Positions 43,943-56,422 of a stretch of DNA of 64,000 nucleotides are shown here, one piece after another. The position numbers and the translations under genes are program-made. The DNA comes from Deinococcus aestuarii. Its GTDB lineage: Bacteria; Deinococcota; Deinococci; Deinococcales; Deinococcaceae. Position 1 is the stretch's first letter, and each line of letters begins with the position of its first letter. The stretch is from NCBI RefSeq assembly GCF_018863415.1, contig NZ_JAHKSN010000001.1, positions 434,001-498,000 on the forward strand. The letters run 5' to 3'. The notes below the pieces were generated by a model that was not told the DNA's origin, made no database searches, and saw only the letters and a program-made list of their open reading frames with translations.

Positions 43943-44917
43943 TCAGACCTTCTGAATCTGCGTGCGGCCCAAGAGACCCTGCGGTCGCACGAGGAGAATG
44001 ACGAAGAGGAGCGCGAAGGCCACCGCGTCCTTGTACGCGCTGTAGTCGGCGGGCACGAACGCCTCCGCCAGCCCGATCACGAGGCCGCCGACGACCGCGC
44101 CCGGGATGCTCCCCAGCCCGCCGAGCACGATGACGGCCAGACCCTTGAGCCCGTACGTCACCCCGAAGTACGGCCCGGCCACCCCGAACGCCGTGCCGAC
44201 GAGGGTCCCCGCCAGCCCCCCGAGGAAGCCCGACAGGAAGAACGTGATCAGGATGAAGCGGTCCACGCTGATGCCGAGCAGGCTCGCCGTGCCGGGACTC
44301 TCCGCCACCGCCCGCAACGCCTTGCCCACCTTCGTCCGCCCGATCACGTAGCCCAGCACCGCCAGCATCGCCAGACTGACAGCGAAGATGATGATCTGCA
44401 CCGTGCGGACGATGACCACACGGTCCCCAATCTGGAAACTGAGCGCGGGCCGCACCTCCCCGTAGGCGTCCGACGGGAAGTTGTAGATTTCGGCCCCCAC
44501 GAGGAGCTGGATCAGGTTCACGATGACGAGCGCCACCCCCAGGCTGCTCACCAGCGCGAGCAGCGGGTCGGCACCCCTCGCCCGCATGGGCCGGAACGCC
44601 AGCCGCTCGATGAGCACGGCGACGAACCCCGCGATCACCGCCCCGACCAGGGTGGCGAGCGCGAAAGCCCACGGGTTCCCCGAGAGCGGCGAGCCCTGCG
44701 GGAAGAGGTTCACGCCCTTGAGCAAGCCGTTGTTCTCGAACTGCCCGACGACCAGCGTGTAGGTGAAGTACGCGCCCAGCGTGAACACCGCCCCGTGCGC
44801 GAAGTTGATGATGCCCAGGATCGAGAAGACGAGCGTGTACCCCAGCGCGAAGATCGCGTACACGCTGCCGATGGCGAGGCCGTTGAGGAGGTTCTGGAGG
44901 AGTTGGCTTGCTTCCAT
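43943..44917 (-). CDS. livH: Branched-chain amino acid ABC transporter permease
   Basis: A 324-residue permease, partner of LivM. Motifs: GLAIGSVYAIFALGYTLVFSILGIINFAHG in overlapping pieces and GKALRAVAESPGTASLLGI, the loop that contacts the ATPases. ATG at 44917 with CCGGAG eight bases upstream. It is separated from livJ by a dispersed repeat of about 70 bases, which may lower expression of the membrane part relative to the binding protein. Confidence 0.94.
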   Translation of the reverse strand: MEASQLLQNLLNGLAIGSVYAIFALGYTLVFSILGIINFAHGAVFTLGAYFTYTLVVGQFENNGLLKGVNLFPQGSPLSGNPWAFALATLVGAVIAGFVAVLIERLAFRPMRARGADPLLALVSSLGVALVIVNLIQLLVGAEIYNFPSDAYGEVRPALSFQIGDRVVIVRTVQIIIFAVSLAMLAVLGYVIGRTKVGKALRAVAESPGTASLLGISVDRFILITFFLSGFLGGLAGTLVGTAFGVAGPYFGVTYGLKGLAVIVLGGLGSIPGAVVGGLVIGLAEAFVPADYSAYKDAVAFALLFVILLVRPQGLLGRTQIQKV

Positions 44918-44930
44918 GGGGTCTCCGGGG

Positions 44931-44999
44931 GCTTTCAGCCCTCAGCCGTCAGCGATCAGCTCTGTTCTTGCTGACGGCTGACGGCTGACCGCTGACGGC
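44931..44999. repeat. Dispersed palindromic repeat, copy 5
   Basis: GCTTTCAGCCCTCAGCCGTC on the left and GCTGACGGCTGACGGCTGAC on the right, without the inner hairpin of copies 1 and 4. It abuts the livJ stop codon directly and sits between livJ and livH within one operon. Confidence 0.8.
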
Positions 45000-46157
<1,158 letters not shown>

Positions 46158-46272
46158 AGGGGTTCCTCCTGGGCAATCGCTCTTCGGTAAGGTGGTGCGC
46201 CCGTGAAGCCGGATTTAGGGTGCGCTCACTATCCGGTGAGGCAAGGGGGAAGTCAAGCCGGAAAAGGAAGGA

Positions 46273-46292
46273 GGCAGACCGTTCGGCCTGCC
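46273..46292 (-). terminator. Hairpin downstream of the acyl-CoA dehydrogenase gene
   Basis: GGCAGACC GTTC GGCCTGCC forms an eight-base stem with one mismatch; on the minus strand it is followed by a pyrimidine run TCCTTCCTTTTCC. It lies 23 bases after the dehydrogenase stop. Confidence 0.55.
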
Positions 46293-46314
46293 CCTGTTTT
46301 TCCCGTCGAAGCGC

Positions 46315-47454
46315 TTACTTGAGGAGGTTGCGGCTGATCACCACGCGCTGAATCTCGTTCGTGCCCTCGTAGATCTGGTTGAGCTTCACGTCGCGCAGCA
46401 GCTTCTCGACCGGGTACTCGCCGACGTAGCCGTACCCGCCGTGGACCTGAATCGACTCGTTCGCCGCGTCGAAGGCCATGTCCGAGCAGTACGCCTTGGC
46501 GATGGCGGACTCGTAGCCGTGCGGGAGGCCCTGATCCACCAGCCACGCGGCCTTCTGGTACATCAGCCGCCCCGTCTCGACGCCCATCGCCATCTCGGCG
46601 AGCTTGAACTGGATCGCCTGGAAGTCGGAGATGGGCTTGCCGAACGCCTGACGCTCCTTGGCGTACTTCACGCTCTCGTCGAGGGCCCGCCGGGCGATGC
46701 CGACCGACCCCGCCGCGACCGGGACACGGGTCTTGTCAAGCGTCTTCATGGCGATCTTGAAGCCGTCGCCCAGGCCGCCGAGCTGGTTTTCCCTCGGCAC
46801 CCGCACGTTCTCGAAGACGAGTTCGGAGGTCAGCGAGGCCCGCTGGCCCATCTTGTGCTTGATCTTGTTCCACGAGAAGCCGGGCGCGTCCTTGGGCACC
46901 ACGAGCGCGACGGTGGCCTTATGCCCCCCCTGGCGGTCGGTGGTGGCGAAGACGACGGTGATCTCGGCCACCCCGCCGTTGCTGATCCACATCTTCGTGC
47001 CGTTGATGACCCACTCGTCCCCGTCGAGGACGGCGGTGGTATGCATCCCGGCGGCGTCCGAGCCGTTGTTGGGCTCGGAGAGGGCGAAGGCGGCCAAGGA
47101 AGGTTTCTCGGTCAGGGGGCCCAGGAAGCGCCGCTGCTGCTCCTCGGTGCCGCCGACGAGGATGGGCGTGATGCCGAGTTCGGAGGCCATCATCACCGTA
47201 TAGATGCCCATGCAGCCGTAGGCGAGTTCCTCGCCGATCAGGCACTCGTCCACCATGCCCAGCCCCAGACCGCCCGCGTGCTCGGGGATGGAGGCGTTCA
47301 GGAGCCCGACCTCGAAGGCCTTTTCGACCACCGGCCAGGGCAGCTCTTCCTTCTGGTCGTACTCGGCGGCGACGGGGATGATCTCGCGGCGGGCGAAGTC
47401 GCGGGCGAGTTGCTGAAGCTGCTTCTGCTCGTCGGTCAGGGTGAAGTCGATCAT
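46315..47454 (-). CDS. Acyl-CoA dehydrogenase
   Basis: A 379-residue FAD enzyme for the first step of acyl-CoA oxidation. Motifs: AFALSEPNNGSDAAGM, WVINGTKMWISNG, the FAD/dimer segment KERQAFGKPISDFQAIQFKLAEM in pieces, and YEGTNEIQRVVISR with the catalytic glutamate of the short/medium-chain type. ATG at 47454 with AAGGAGC upstream. It lies just before the liv operon on the same strand, which hints at branched-chain substrates, but has its own terminator. Confidence 0.94.
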   Translation of the reverse strand: MIDFTLTDEQKQLQQLARDFARREIIPVAAEYDQKEELPWPVVEKAFEVGLLNASIPEHAGGLGLGMVDECLIGEELAYGCMGIYTVMMASELGITPILVGGTEEQQRRFLGPLTEKPSLAAFALSEPNNGSDAAGMHTTAVLDGDEWVINGTKMWISNGGVAEITVVFATTDRQGGHKATVALVVPKDAPGFSWNKIKHKMGQRASLTSELVFENVRVPRENQLGGLGDGFKIAMKTLDKTRVPVAAGSVGIARRALDESVKYAKERQAFGKPISDFQAIQFKLAEMAMGVETGRLMYQKAAWLVDQGLPHGYESAIAKAYCSDMAFDAANESIQVHGGYGYVGEYPVEKLLRDVKLNQIYEGTNEIQRVVISRNLLK

Positions 47455-47578
47455 GGGGGCTCCTTGGCGCGGCCCGGGGCGACGGGCGGGAACCCTCGCC
47501 CCGGCGGAATGGGAATCTCTGGACTGGGTTCAATTTACCACGCGCCCGCCCGGACGCGCCGGACACGTAGGCTGGGCC

Positions 47579-48235
47579 ATGTCCGCCCCCGCCCTCACCC
47601 TGCGCCCCGTGAGGCCCGCCGACCGGGACACGCTCGCCCACGTCGCCTACGAGACGGCCTACTTCGGGGAGAGTGCGGCGCGCTTTTTCCCCTCGCGCCC
47701 CCTGTTCGCCGCCCTGTGGGTCGCGCCGTACCTCACGCCGGACGGGGGCGGCCTCGGCTTTGTGGCCGAGCGGGGGGGGGAGGTCGTGGGGTACATCCTG
47801 GGGAGCGTGGACCCGCGCCGTTACTCACGCGCCCTCGCCGCGCAGGGGCCGGGGCTGCTCGGGCGGCTGGTGACGGGGCGGTTGCCGGGGGCCGTGCCTT
47901 CGCTGCGCTACCTGCTGCGTTCGGCCGTCTACGGGGTGCCGCATCCGCCCGCCGACCTCTATCCCGCCCACCTGCACCTGAACCTGCTCGCGTCGGCGCG
48001 GGGGCTGGGGGCGGGCGGGGCGCTGCTGGACGCCTACCTCTGCGAGTTGAGGGCGCGGGGGGTGCCCGGCGTGCAGCTCTCCACGACCCGCCGCAACGCC
48101 GCCGCCGTGCACCTCTACGAGCGACGCGGCTTCCGGGTCTGGGCGGCCCGGCGCACCGCCCTGTGGACCCCCTGGACGGGGCAGGCGGAGGAGGGGGTCA
48201 CGCTGGCCCTCGACCTCACGCGGGGGCGGGCGTGA
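47579..48235 (+). CDS. GNAT-family N-acetyltransferase
   Basis: A 218-residue acetyltransferase with LRPVRPADRDTLAHVAYETAYF at the start and the acetyl-CoA site LHLNLLASARGLGAGGALLDAYL near residues 130-155; NAAAVHLYERRGFRV follows. Substrate unknown. ATG at 47579, five bases after TAGGCT (47568-47573). Its stop overlaps the DedA gene start. Confidence 0.85.
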   Translation: MSAPALTLRPVRPADRDTLAHVAYETAYFGESAARFFPSRPLFAALWVAPYLTPDGGGLGFVAERGGEVVGYILGSVDPRRYSRALAAQGPGLLGRLVTGRLPGAVPSLRYLLRSAVYGVPHPPADLYPAHLHLNLLASARGLGAGGALLDAYLCELRARGVPGVQLSTTRRNAAAVHLYERRGFRVWAARRTALWTPWTGQAEEGVTLALDLTRGRA

Positions 48236-48852
48236 ACCCCGAGGTCCCCGGCTGGCTCACCGCGCTCGACCCGGCGTGGCTGAACGCGGCGACCCTGGGC
48301 CTGATGTTCGTGGAGGGGGCGGGGGTGCCCTTCATTCCGGGCATCCTGCCCATGCTCGCGCAGGCGGCCCTGATCAGCGCGGGGCGGACGAGCTACCCGG
48401 AGGCGGTGCTGTGGGGGGCGCTGGGCAACTTCCTGGGGAGCCTCGCCGGGTACACGCTGGGGGGCTGGATTCTGGCGCGGCTCCCCGCACGCTGGCGCAG
48501 CCGGGTCGAGACTCCCCGGGTCCGGCACCTGACCGCCCACGCCGGGCCGCTCCTGATCGTGATCAGCCGCAGCATCGGGTCGCTGCGAACGCCCGTCACC
48601 TGGACCGCCCGCGCGCTCGGGGTGCCCGCCGCCCCCTTCACCCTCTGGGCGCTCGTCGGCGCCGTGCTGCACGTCGGCATCTGGCAATACCTCCTGTGGA
48701 AATCCGGGGAGGCCGCGCTGGCGTACTTCCGGCGGGCAGAGGCGGACCTGACGCCCATCCTGCTTCTCGCCGCGCTCGGGGTGGCGCTGTGGTGGGGGGC
48801 GCGGCACCTCAGGAACCGGGGGGAGAGGCAGACCGGAGGCCCGCCGGCTTAG
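48232..48852 (+). CDS. DedA-family membrane protein
   Basis: A 206-residue membrane protein with four to five hydrophobic segments and the DedA features FVEGAGVPFIPGILPMLAQAAL and a conserved arginine/glycine region FLGSLAGYTLGGWI and SRSIGSLRTPVTWTARAL. DedA proteins act in lipid (undecaprenyl phosphate or phospholipid) transbilayer movement. GTG at 48232 overlaps the stop of the acetyltransferase gene. Confidence 0.82.
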   Translation: MNPEVPGWLTALDPAWLNAATLGLMFVEGAGVPFIPGILPMLAQAALISAGRTSYPEAVLWGALGNFLGSLAGYTLGGWILARLPARWRSRVETPRVRHLTAHAGPLLIVISRSIGSLRTPVTWTARALGVPAAPFTLWALVGAVLHVGIWQYLLWKSGEAALAYFRRAEADLTPILLLAALGVALWWGARHLRNRGERQTGGPPA

Positions 48853-48896
48853 ACCGCACGTCCCCCGCATCTTCACGAAGGGTTTATGATCGGGCG

Positions 48897-50165
48897 ATGA
48901 GCGAGCCGACTTCCCCCCGTCCACGCACGCAGGGGCTCTTTTACGGCTGGGTCGTGGTGGGGGTGACGGTCCTCGCGCTGCTGATCTCGGCGGGGGCCCG
49001 CTCCGCGCCCGGCGTGTTCCTGCTGCCGATGGAGGAGTCGCTGGGCCTGAGCCGCTCCACGCTGTCGCTCTCGGTCAGCCTGGGGCTCCTGGTGTTCGGG
49101 CTCGCCGCTCCTCTCTCGGGCCGCCTGATGGACCGCTTCGGGCCGCGCCGGGTCGCCACCGTGGGCCTCGGGCTGGTCGCGCTGAGCTTCGGCCTGACGA
49201 CCCTCTCGCGCTCGGCCCTGGGGCTGCACCTGACCTGGGGGCTTCTGAGCGGTCTGGGGACGGGGCTGGTCGGCAGTGTGCTCGGCGCCACCGTGGCGAC
49301 CCGCTGGTTCGTGAGGCAGCGCGGGCTGGTGACGGGCATCTTCGGCGCGGCGACGAGCGCGGGGCAACTGCTGTTCATCCCCCTGCTCACGGGCTGGGCG
49401 CAGTCGGTGGGCTGGACGGGGGGCACCTGGATCATCGCGGCGGTGGCGCTCGGCCTCACCCCCCTGGTGTGGTGGTTGCTGCGCGACAGCCCGGCCCAGG
49501 TGGGGCTGAGGCCGGACGGCGACCCGGTGACGGCGGGCGCCCCGACCCAGGCCGCTCCCCAGCCCGACCCCCGGGTGATGGGACGGGCCGTGCGGCACCG
49601 CGACTTCTGGCTGCTGGCGGCCACCTTCTTCGTCTGCGGGGCGACGAGCAACGGGATCATCGGCACGCACTTCATCGCGTACTGCGGGGACATGGGGCTC
49701 ACGCCGGGCTTCGCCGCCGGGATGCTGGCGGTGATGGGAGCCTTCAACTTCGTGGGCACGCTCGCCAGCGGGTACTTCACCGACCGGGTGGACCCGCGCT
49801 TCTTGCTGGGGCTGTACTACGCCTTCCGGGGGGTCAGCCTCGCGCTGCTGCCCTTCGTGCCGCCGGGCTACAGCCTGACCCTCTTCGCGGTGCTCTTCGG
49901 TCTGGATTACATCGCCACCGTGCCGCCCACCATCGCCCTGACCGCCGACACCTTCGGGCGGGCGAACGTGGGCACCGTCTACGGCTGGATTTTCTGCTCG
50001 CATCAGGTCGGCGCGGCGCTGGCCTCGTGGCTGGGCGGGGTCAGCCGGGACGCCCTGGGCAGCTACAGCGCGGCGATGATCGCGGCGGCGGTTCTGGCGG
50101 GCGCGGCGGCGGTGCTGGCGCTGGGGGTGACGGCGCCGGGGCGGCGGGTCCAGGCGACCCGGTAA
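48897..50165 (+). CDS. MFS transporter
   Basis: A 422-residue transporter with twelve membrane helices. The loop 2-3 signature is GRLMDRFGPRRV, and SGYFTDRVDPRFLLG is the matching loop in the second half. The pattern resembles oxalate/formate antiporter-like or monocarboxylate-like MFS proteins. ATG at 48897, six bases after TATGAT (48885-48890), an exemplary leaderless start. Substrate unknown. Confidence 0.88.
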   Translation: MSEPTSPRPRTQGLFYGWVVVGVTVLALLISAGARSAPGVFLLPMEESLGLSRSTLSLSVSLGLLVFGLAAPLSGRLMDRFGPRRVATVGLGLVALSFGLTTLSRSALGLHLTWGLLSGLGTGLVGSVLGATVATRWFVRQRGLVTGIFGAATSAGQLLFIPLLTGWAQSVGWTGGTWIIAAVALGLTPLVWWLLRDSPAQVGLRPDGDPVTAGAPTQAAPQPDPRVMGRAVRHRDFWLLAATFFVCGATSNGIIGTHFIAYCGDMGLTPGFAAGMLAVMGAFNFVGTLASGYFTDRVDPRFLLGLYYAFRGVSLALLPFVPPGYSLTLFAVLFGLDYIATVPPTIALTADTFGRANVGTVYGWIFCSHQVGAALASWLGGVSRDALGSYSAAMIAAAVLAGAAAVLALGVTAPGRRVQATR

Positions 50166-50169
50166 CTGG

Positions 50170-50709
50170 TCACTTTGAGCGAGGCAGGAGGGAACCAAAA
50201 TCGGCAAGAACGCGCTGCACAAATAACCCTTTTCGGGCTGTGTACTCTGTACGGCTTCCCGAGTGCTGCTGAGTAAGCACCGTTTTCATTTGCTGGTACT
50301 CGTCGCGTAGGTCAGGGCGCTGTCGTAACACATCACGAAAAATCAGGTATTCACTCCATTTCCGGTGGTTGAGAGGCAGGAGATGCACGTAATGTGTGCG
50401 TGCGTCGTCCGTACCCTTAGCGAAGAAATACTCTCCCCAGCCTTCCCTATCACCGAAGGACGTATATCCGAGTTGTTGTAGGGAACGGACGCAAGCATCC
50501 ATTTGGGCTGCATTTTGCACAGCCACAGCGAGGTCAAGGATAGGTTTGCCTGCAAGACCCGGAACACTCGTGCTTCCCACATGTTGAATATCGAGGACAA
50601 GGAAACCGAGAGCTTGCTGCACCCTGGCGCGTTCTTCTTCAAAAAAGGTGGGATAGTTCTCCGACGAAGGGCGCAGCTCGACGATCCCCCGCTTGAGTCC
50701 GAGTGTCAT
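50170..50709 (-). CDS. GrpB-family nucleotidyltransferase-like protein
   Basis: A 179-residue UPF0157/GrpB protein: IQHVGSTSVPGLAGKPILDLAVAV holds the nucleotidyltransferase-fold GS and DxD-like residues, and HYVHLLPLNHRKWSEYLIFRDVLR is also typical. Activity is not established in the family. GC content is lower than in the neighbours. ATG at 50709, six bases after TACACT. Convergent with the MFS gene, four bases between stops. Confidence 0.85.
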   Translation of the reverse strand: MTLGLKRGIVELRPSSENYPTFFEEERARVQQALGFLVLDIQHVGSTSVPGLAGKPILDLAVAVQNAAQMDACVRSLQQLGYTSFGDREGWGEYFFAKGTDDARTHYVHLLPLNHRKWSEYLIFRDVLRQRPDLRDEYQQMKTVLTQQHSGSRTEYTARKGLFVQRVLADFGSLLPRSK

Positions 50710-50799
50710 AACGTCAGTGTAGGCTCATGCTTTTGGTCCAGCAACAGCATCTGTTCTGAAAAATCCGCTCTGAACGGAAAAGGAAGTGGCGGATTACAA

Positions 50800-51864
<1,065 letters not shown>

Positions 51865-51951
51865 CGGGGGGGATTGTAGCAGGGGACGCACGGGCGGCCC
51901 GGCTTCCCCCCGGCCTCAGCGCCGGGGGGCGGGGGACGCTAGAGTGGGCGG

Positions 51952-53037
51952 ATGAAACAAAGCATCCTGACGCTCGCCCTGCTGCTCGGCGGTGCGGCCC
52001 TGGCCCAGACCCCCACCCCGGCGCCCGCGCAGACGACCCCGGCTCCCGCACGGACGACGCCAGCCCAAACCACGCCGACCCAGACAGCGCCAGCCCAGAC
52101 CACGCCTGCCCAGACCACCCCGGCCCGGACCACCGCCGCCCCCGCCGCCAACGCGCAGGCGGTCGTCGCGGTGGTGGGGGGCGAGCGATTCACGCTGGCG
52201 GATTACGAGCGGGCCTTCCGGGTGGCGGTGGCGCGGGTACTGAACTCGCAGGGGGTGCCCTTCACGCCCGACATCCTGCCCGAGTTCGCCGAGGCACGGG
52301 GGGAATTCCTGAAGCAGTACGCCCGCGACCGCGCGGTGTACCAGCTCGCCCGCCAGGGCACCAAGGTCACCCCCGCCCAGATCGACGAGCAGATCGCCGC
52401 CGCCCGCGCCGGGTTTGACTCCGACGCCGAGTTCGCCGAGGCCCTGGTGGCGACGGGCTACGACAACGAGGCCGAACTGCGCGCCGACCTGGAGCGGCAG
52501 GCGGTCGTCTCCGCGTACCTCGACGGCATCAAAACCCGCCTCAAGTTCGGCGACGCCCTCGTCACCAGCTTCTACAACCTGAACAAGCCGACTTTCACGC
52601 GCCCGGCCCAGGCGTGCGTGAGCCACATCCTGGTCAAGACCCAGGCCGAGGCCCAGACCATCCTGAAGGACGTGCAGGGCGGCGGCGACTTCGCCAAGAT
52701 CGCGCGGGAAAAGAGCCAGGACCCCGGCAGCGCGGCCGAAGGCGGCGACCTCGGCTGCGTCGCGCCCGGCGACACGGTGGAGGCCTTTGACAAGGCGGCT
52801 TTCAGCGGCCCCCTGAACCAGCCCCAGGTCGCGCAGACCGAGTACGGCTGGCACGTCCTGCTCGTGACCAAGCGGAATGGGGCGGGGCTGGCGCCGCTGG
52901 CCGAGGTCGCGCCCACCATCCGCGAGCAGCTCGCCCGCGACGCCGCCCAGAAGTACCTCGACGCCCAGATCGCCCGCCTGAGCATCCAGACCACGCCGTC
53001 CGTAGTCGCCGCGCCCGCGCCCGCATCAGCCAAATAA
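51952..53037 (+). CDS. Secreted PpiC/SurA-like peptidyl-prolyl isomerase
   Basis: A 361-residue foldase: signal peptide (QSILTLALLLGGAALAQ), a low-complexity stretch of TTPAQ-like repeats at residues 20-66, a SurA-like helical chaperone domain, and a parvulin domain CVSHILVKTQAEAQTILKDV to YGWHVLLVTKR (about residues 222-305). A disulfide between the two cysteines of ACVSH and LGCVAPG is possible. ATG at 51952, six bases after TAGAGT. A strong terminator follows. Confidence 0.9.
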   Translation: MKQSILTLALLLGGAALAQTPTPAPAQTTPAPARTTPAQTTPTQTAPAQTTPAQTTPARTTAAPAANAQAVVAVVGGERFTLADYERAFRVAVARVLNSQGVPFTPDILPEFAEARGEFLKQYARDRAVYQLARQGTKVTPAQIDEQIAAARAGFDSDAEFAEALVATGYDNEAELRADLERQAVVSAYLDGIKTRLKFGDALVTSFYNLNKPTFTRPAQACVSHILVKTQAEAQTILKDVQGGGDFAKIAREKSQDPGSAAEGGDLGCVAPGDTVEAFDKAAFSGPLNQPQVAQTEYGWHVLLVTKRNGAGLAPLAEVAPTIREQLARDAAQKYLDAQIARLSIQTTPSVVAAPAPASAK

Positions 53038-53048
53038 CTGTTCTCCAG

Positions 53049-53085
53049 CCGGAGGGGGAGGCCGCGGACCTCCCCCTCCGGTTTT
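53049..53085 (+). terminator. Rho-independent terminator after ppiC-like gene
   Basis: CCGGAGGGGGAGG (53049-53061) pairs perfectly with CCTCCCCCTCCGG (53069-53081), followed by TTTTG. Confidence 0.9.
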
Positions 53086-53096
53086 GTCCTCCCGCC

Positions 53097-53849
53097 CTAC
53101 AGCGCGGGCCGGGGCCGCCGGGCCGCGAGCACGATCCCGAGCAGCACGAGGGCGGCGGCGAGCGCCACGGCGAGGACGACCGGGGTCACCTCGGGCCGTG
53201 CGGCGTACACGCCGTAAAAGGACCACAGCAGCACCGCGCCGAAGGCGTAGTCACGGAACCGCGCGAGGAAGAACACGCCCAGCAGCGCGGCGATGACCAC
53301 GAGAAGCGCCGACCACGCCGGGCCGCTCAGCCCCGCGAGTCCCGCCGTCACGCCCCGGCTGACGAGAAAAGCCGTGACGTTGGCGATGGTCGCCACGCTG
53401 ACCCAGGCGAGGTAGAGGCTGGTGGGCAGGGCGAGCGTGAGGGGCTCGGCGCCGAGTGGCCCGAGGTCACGGACCTCCAGGTACAGCCAGATCAGGCTGC
53501 CGAGCAGGGCGAGCATGACGAGCACGCTGAGCCCGAAATTCAGGCTCTGGAACGCGAGGAGCCACCCCACGTTGAGCAGATTCGCCAGCAAAAAAGGCCA
53601 GGCGAGGCGGTCGAGACGCGGGCCCCGCCCCGCCGGGAGGGCCTGATAGACGGCGAAGACGATCAGCCCCAAGAAGATCACCCCCCAGATTGAGAAGGTC
53701 AGCCCGGCGGGCGTGAAGGCGTTCGGCAATCGGTCGCTGATCTCCCCGTTGCTGTTGCCGAAGAGGGGCAGGGCATTGCTGAGGTCGTTCATCACCAGCG
53801 TGAGGACGGTCGCCGCGAGCAGGGTGAGTTGTCTGGCAAGACCTGTCAT
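53097..53849 (-). CDS. TspO/MBR-like membrane protein
   Basis: A 250-residue protein with seven to eight membrane helices. Segments NAFTPAGLTFSIWGVIFLGL, LLNVGWLLAFQSLNFGLSVL and LYLAWVSVATIANVTAFLV resemble the tryptophan-rich sensory family in an extended version. TspO proteins bind porphyrins or other hydrophobic ligands. ATG at 53849, five bases after TAAGCT. Confidence 0.72.
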   Translation of the reverse strand: MTGLARQLTLLAATVLTLVMNDLSNALPLFGNSNGEISDRLPNAFTPAGLTFSIWGVIFLGLIVFAVYQALPAGRGPRLDRLAWPFLLANLLNVGWLLAFQSLNFGLSVLVMLALLGSLIWLYLEVRDLGPLGAEPLTLALPTSLYLAWVSVATIANVTAFLVSRGVTAGLAGLSGPAWSALLVVIAALLGVFFLARFRDYAFGAVLLWSFYGVYAARPEVTPVVLAVALAAALVLLGIVLAARRPRPAL

Positions 53850-53898
53850 GCCCCAGCTTACGCGGCCCGTGGGTGAGGCGGGCGGGTCACCCCTCCCG

Positions 53899-54678
53899 TC
53901 AGGCGCCCGGCCTGACCCGCCTGAACCCTACCGCCAGCGCTGCCGAGGCGAGCGGCGTGAGCGAGCGGGTCTCCCGCGTGAGCAGCCCCGCACCGAGGGC
54001 CCCCAGCGCGAGGAGCCGGGTCAGGCGCACCCGGTCGGCGGGGACCGGCACGGGGGCGCGGTCGCACCCCGTCTCCACCGCCTCCGGTCTCGCCAGCACG
54101 CCCGCCAGACCCAGTGCGGCGAGGGCCAGCACGTCGGCGAGCGTGCCCCCGCCCCGCCCCGGCCGCACCCCCGGCAGCAGGGCGGCCACGGCCGCGAGCC
54201 CGGCGTCCCGCCCCGAGCCCCGGAAGGCGTCGGCCCGGGTGGACGACAGGGCGAGGGCGGCTCCCGGCACGAGAGCGGCGACCCGCTCCCCCATCAGCGC
54301 CGACAGGCCCGCCTGCCCGGCGAGCGCCGCCACGTCGAGCGGGACCGGCGCCTGCCCCACCGTCGCCGCGAGCACCCGCAGGCCGCTCAGGGCGGACAGG
54401 CCCGCGAGGGGGTTGGGCACCCCCCCCGCCAGCGCCGCGAGGGCCGCCACGGGCAGCGCGGCGCCCGCCGTCCCGGGGTGGTCGGGATCGAGTTCGCGCG
54501 CCGTCGCCCAGCCCAGGAAGCCCGCCGCGCCCGCGCCGAGCGCCGAGGGCCAGGGGCGGCCGGAGAGGCGGGCGACGAGAACGCTCACCGCCGCGCCCGC
54601 CACCACGTAGCGGTTCGACGGCCAGGCGAAATCGAGCGGGCGGGCCAGCGCCGAGGCCGGAAGGGAGGAGGCGGTCAT
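53899..54678 (-). CDS. Hypothetical alanine/leucine-rich membrane protein
   Basis: A 259-residue protein almost entirely of Ala, Leu, Gly and Val with several possible membrane helices (VVAGAAVSVLVARL, ALPVAALAALAGG, LAAVAALLPGV, LADVLALAALGLAGVLA). No conserved motif recognised. ATG at 54678, five bases after TAGCGT, supports a true gene. Downstream of it, on the other strand, is a decayed gene. Confidence 0.6.
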   Translation of the reverse strand: MTASSLPASALARPLDFAWPSNRYVVAGAAVSVLVARLSGRPWPSALGAGAAGFLGWATARELDPDHPGTAGAALPVAALAALAGGVPNPLAGLSALSGLRVLAATVGQAPVPLDVAALAGQAGLSALMGERVAALVPGAALALSSTRADAFRGSGRDAGLAAVAALLPGVRPGRGGGTLADVLALAALGLAGVLARPEAVETGCDRAPVPVPADRVRLTRLLALGALGAGLLTRETRSLTPLASAALAVGFRRVRPGA

Positions 54679-54719
54679 GCCTCACGCTACCCCCTCCCAC
54701 CCGGACCGGGGGCCGACTC

Positions 54720-55098
54720 AGCAAAGGCTCAAGGAAGGCGGAGGTGGCCCGGCAGCTCACCGAGGCGGTCAATCTCCTGTTCTTGAGAAGCTGGGCGAGC
54801 GGACGACCATCCACCTCGCCCAAGTCCACGACGGGGACCTCTCCATCGGCGGGCGCACCCCCCGCGAGCAGGGCCGGGTGGACCTGACCGCCGAACTCTC
54901 CGACTGGAACAGGAGGGCCCGGAAGCAGCGCCGGGTGGTCCGCCCCCTGCCCCCCGTCCTCGCCCGCCTCTTCGGGGTGGGACCAGGGGACATGGACGGC
55001 ATCGACCTCCGCTTCCACCCCTTCCCGCCGTGGGCGGGCACCTCCTCTCCGAACAGGTGCCGTGGGTCGGCCAGTTTCTCAAGGCGCGGGGCGGCTGA
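54720..55098 (+). pseudogene. Decayed gene with at least two frameshifts
   Basis: Three overlapping reading frames carry protein-like sequence in order: KAEVARQLTEAVNLLFL (to about 54785), then LGERTTIHLAQVHDGDLSIG to FHPFPPWAG (to about 55036), then HLLSEQVPWVGQFLKARGG ending at TGA 55096-55098. Joined, they would give about 125 residues with even spacing and no internal stop, so small indels have broken one gene. The family is not recognised. No start or promoter was found. An alternative is sequencing error. Confidence 0.55.
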
Positions 55099-55105
55099 GC
55101 CCGGC

Positions 55106-56269
<1,164 letters not shown>

Positions 56270-56422
56270 GGACGCATGGTAGCGGGGCCGGGGGCAGAGG
56301 TCGGGCGCTCCTCTCCCCTCTCCCCGGTCCTTCCGAGACTGACGGCCGCGTGACGGCGACTCGCACGCTCCTCACGCGGGGTTCATGGCAGGCGGGGGGG
56401 TGGGCGGGTAACGTGAGACTCC

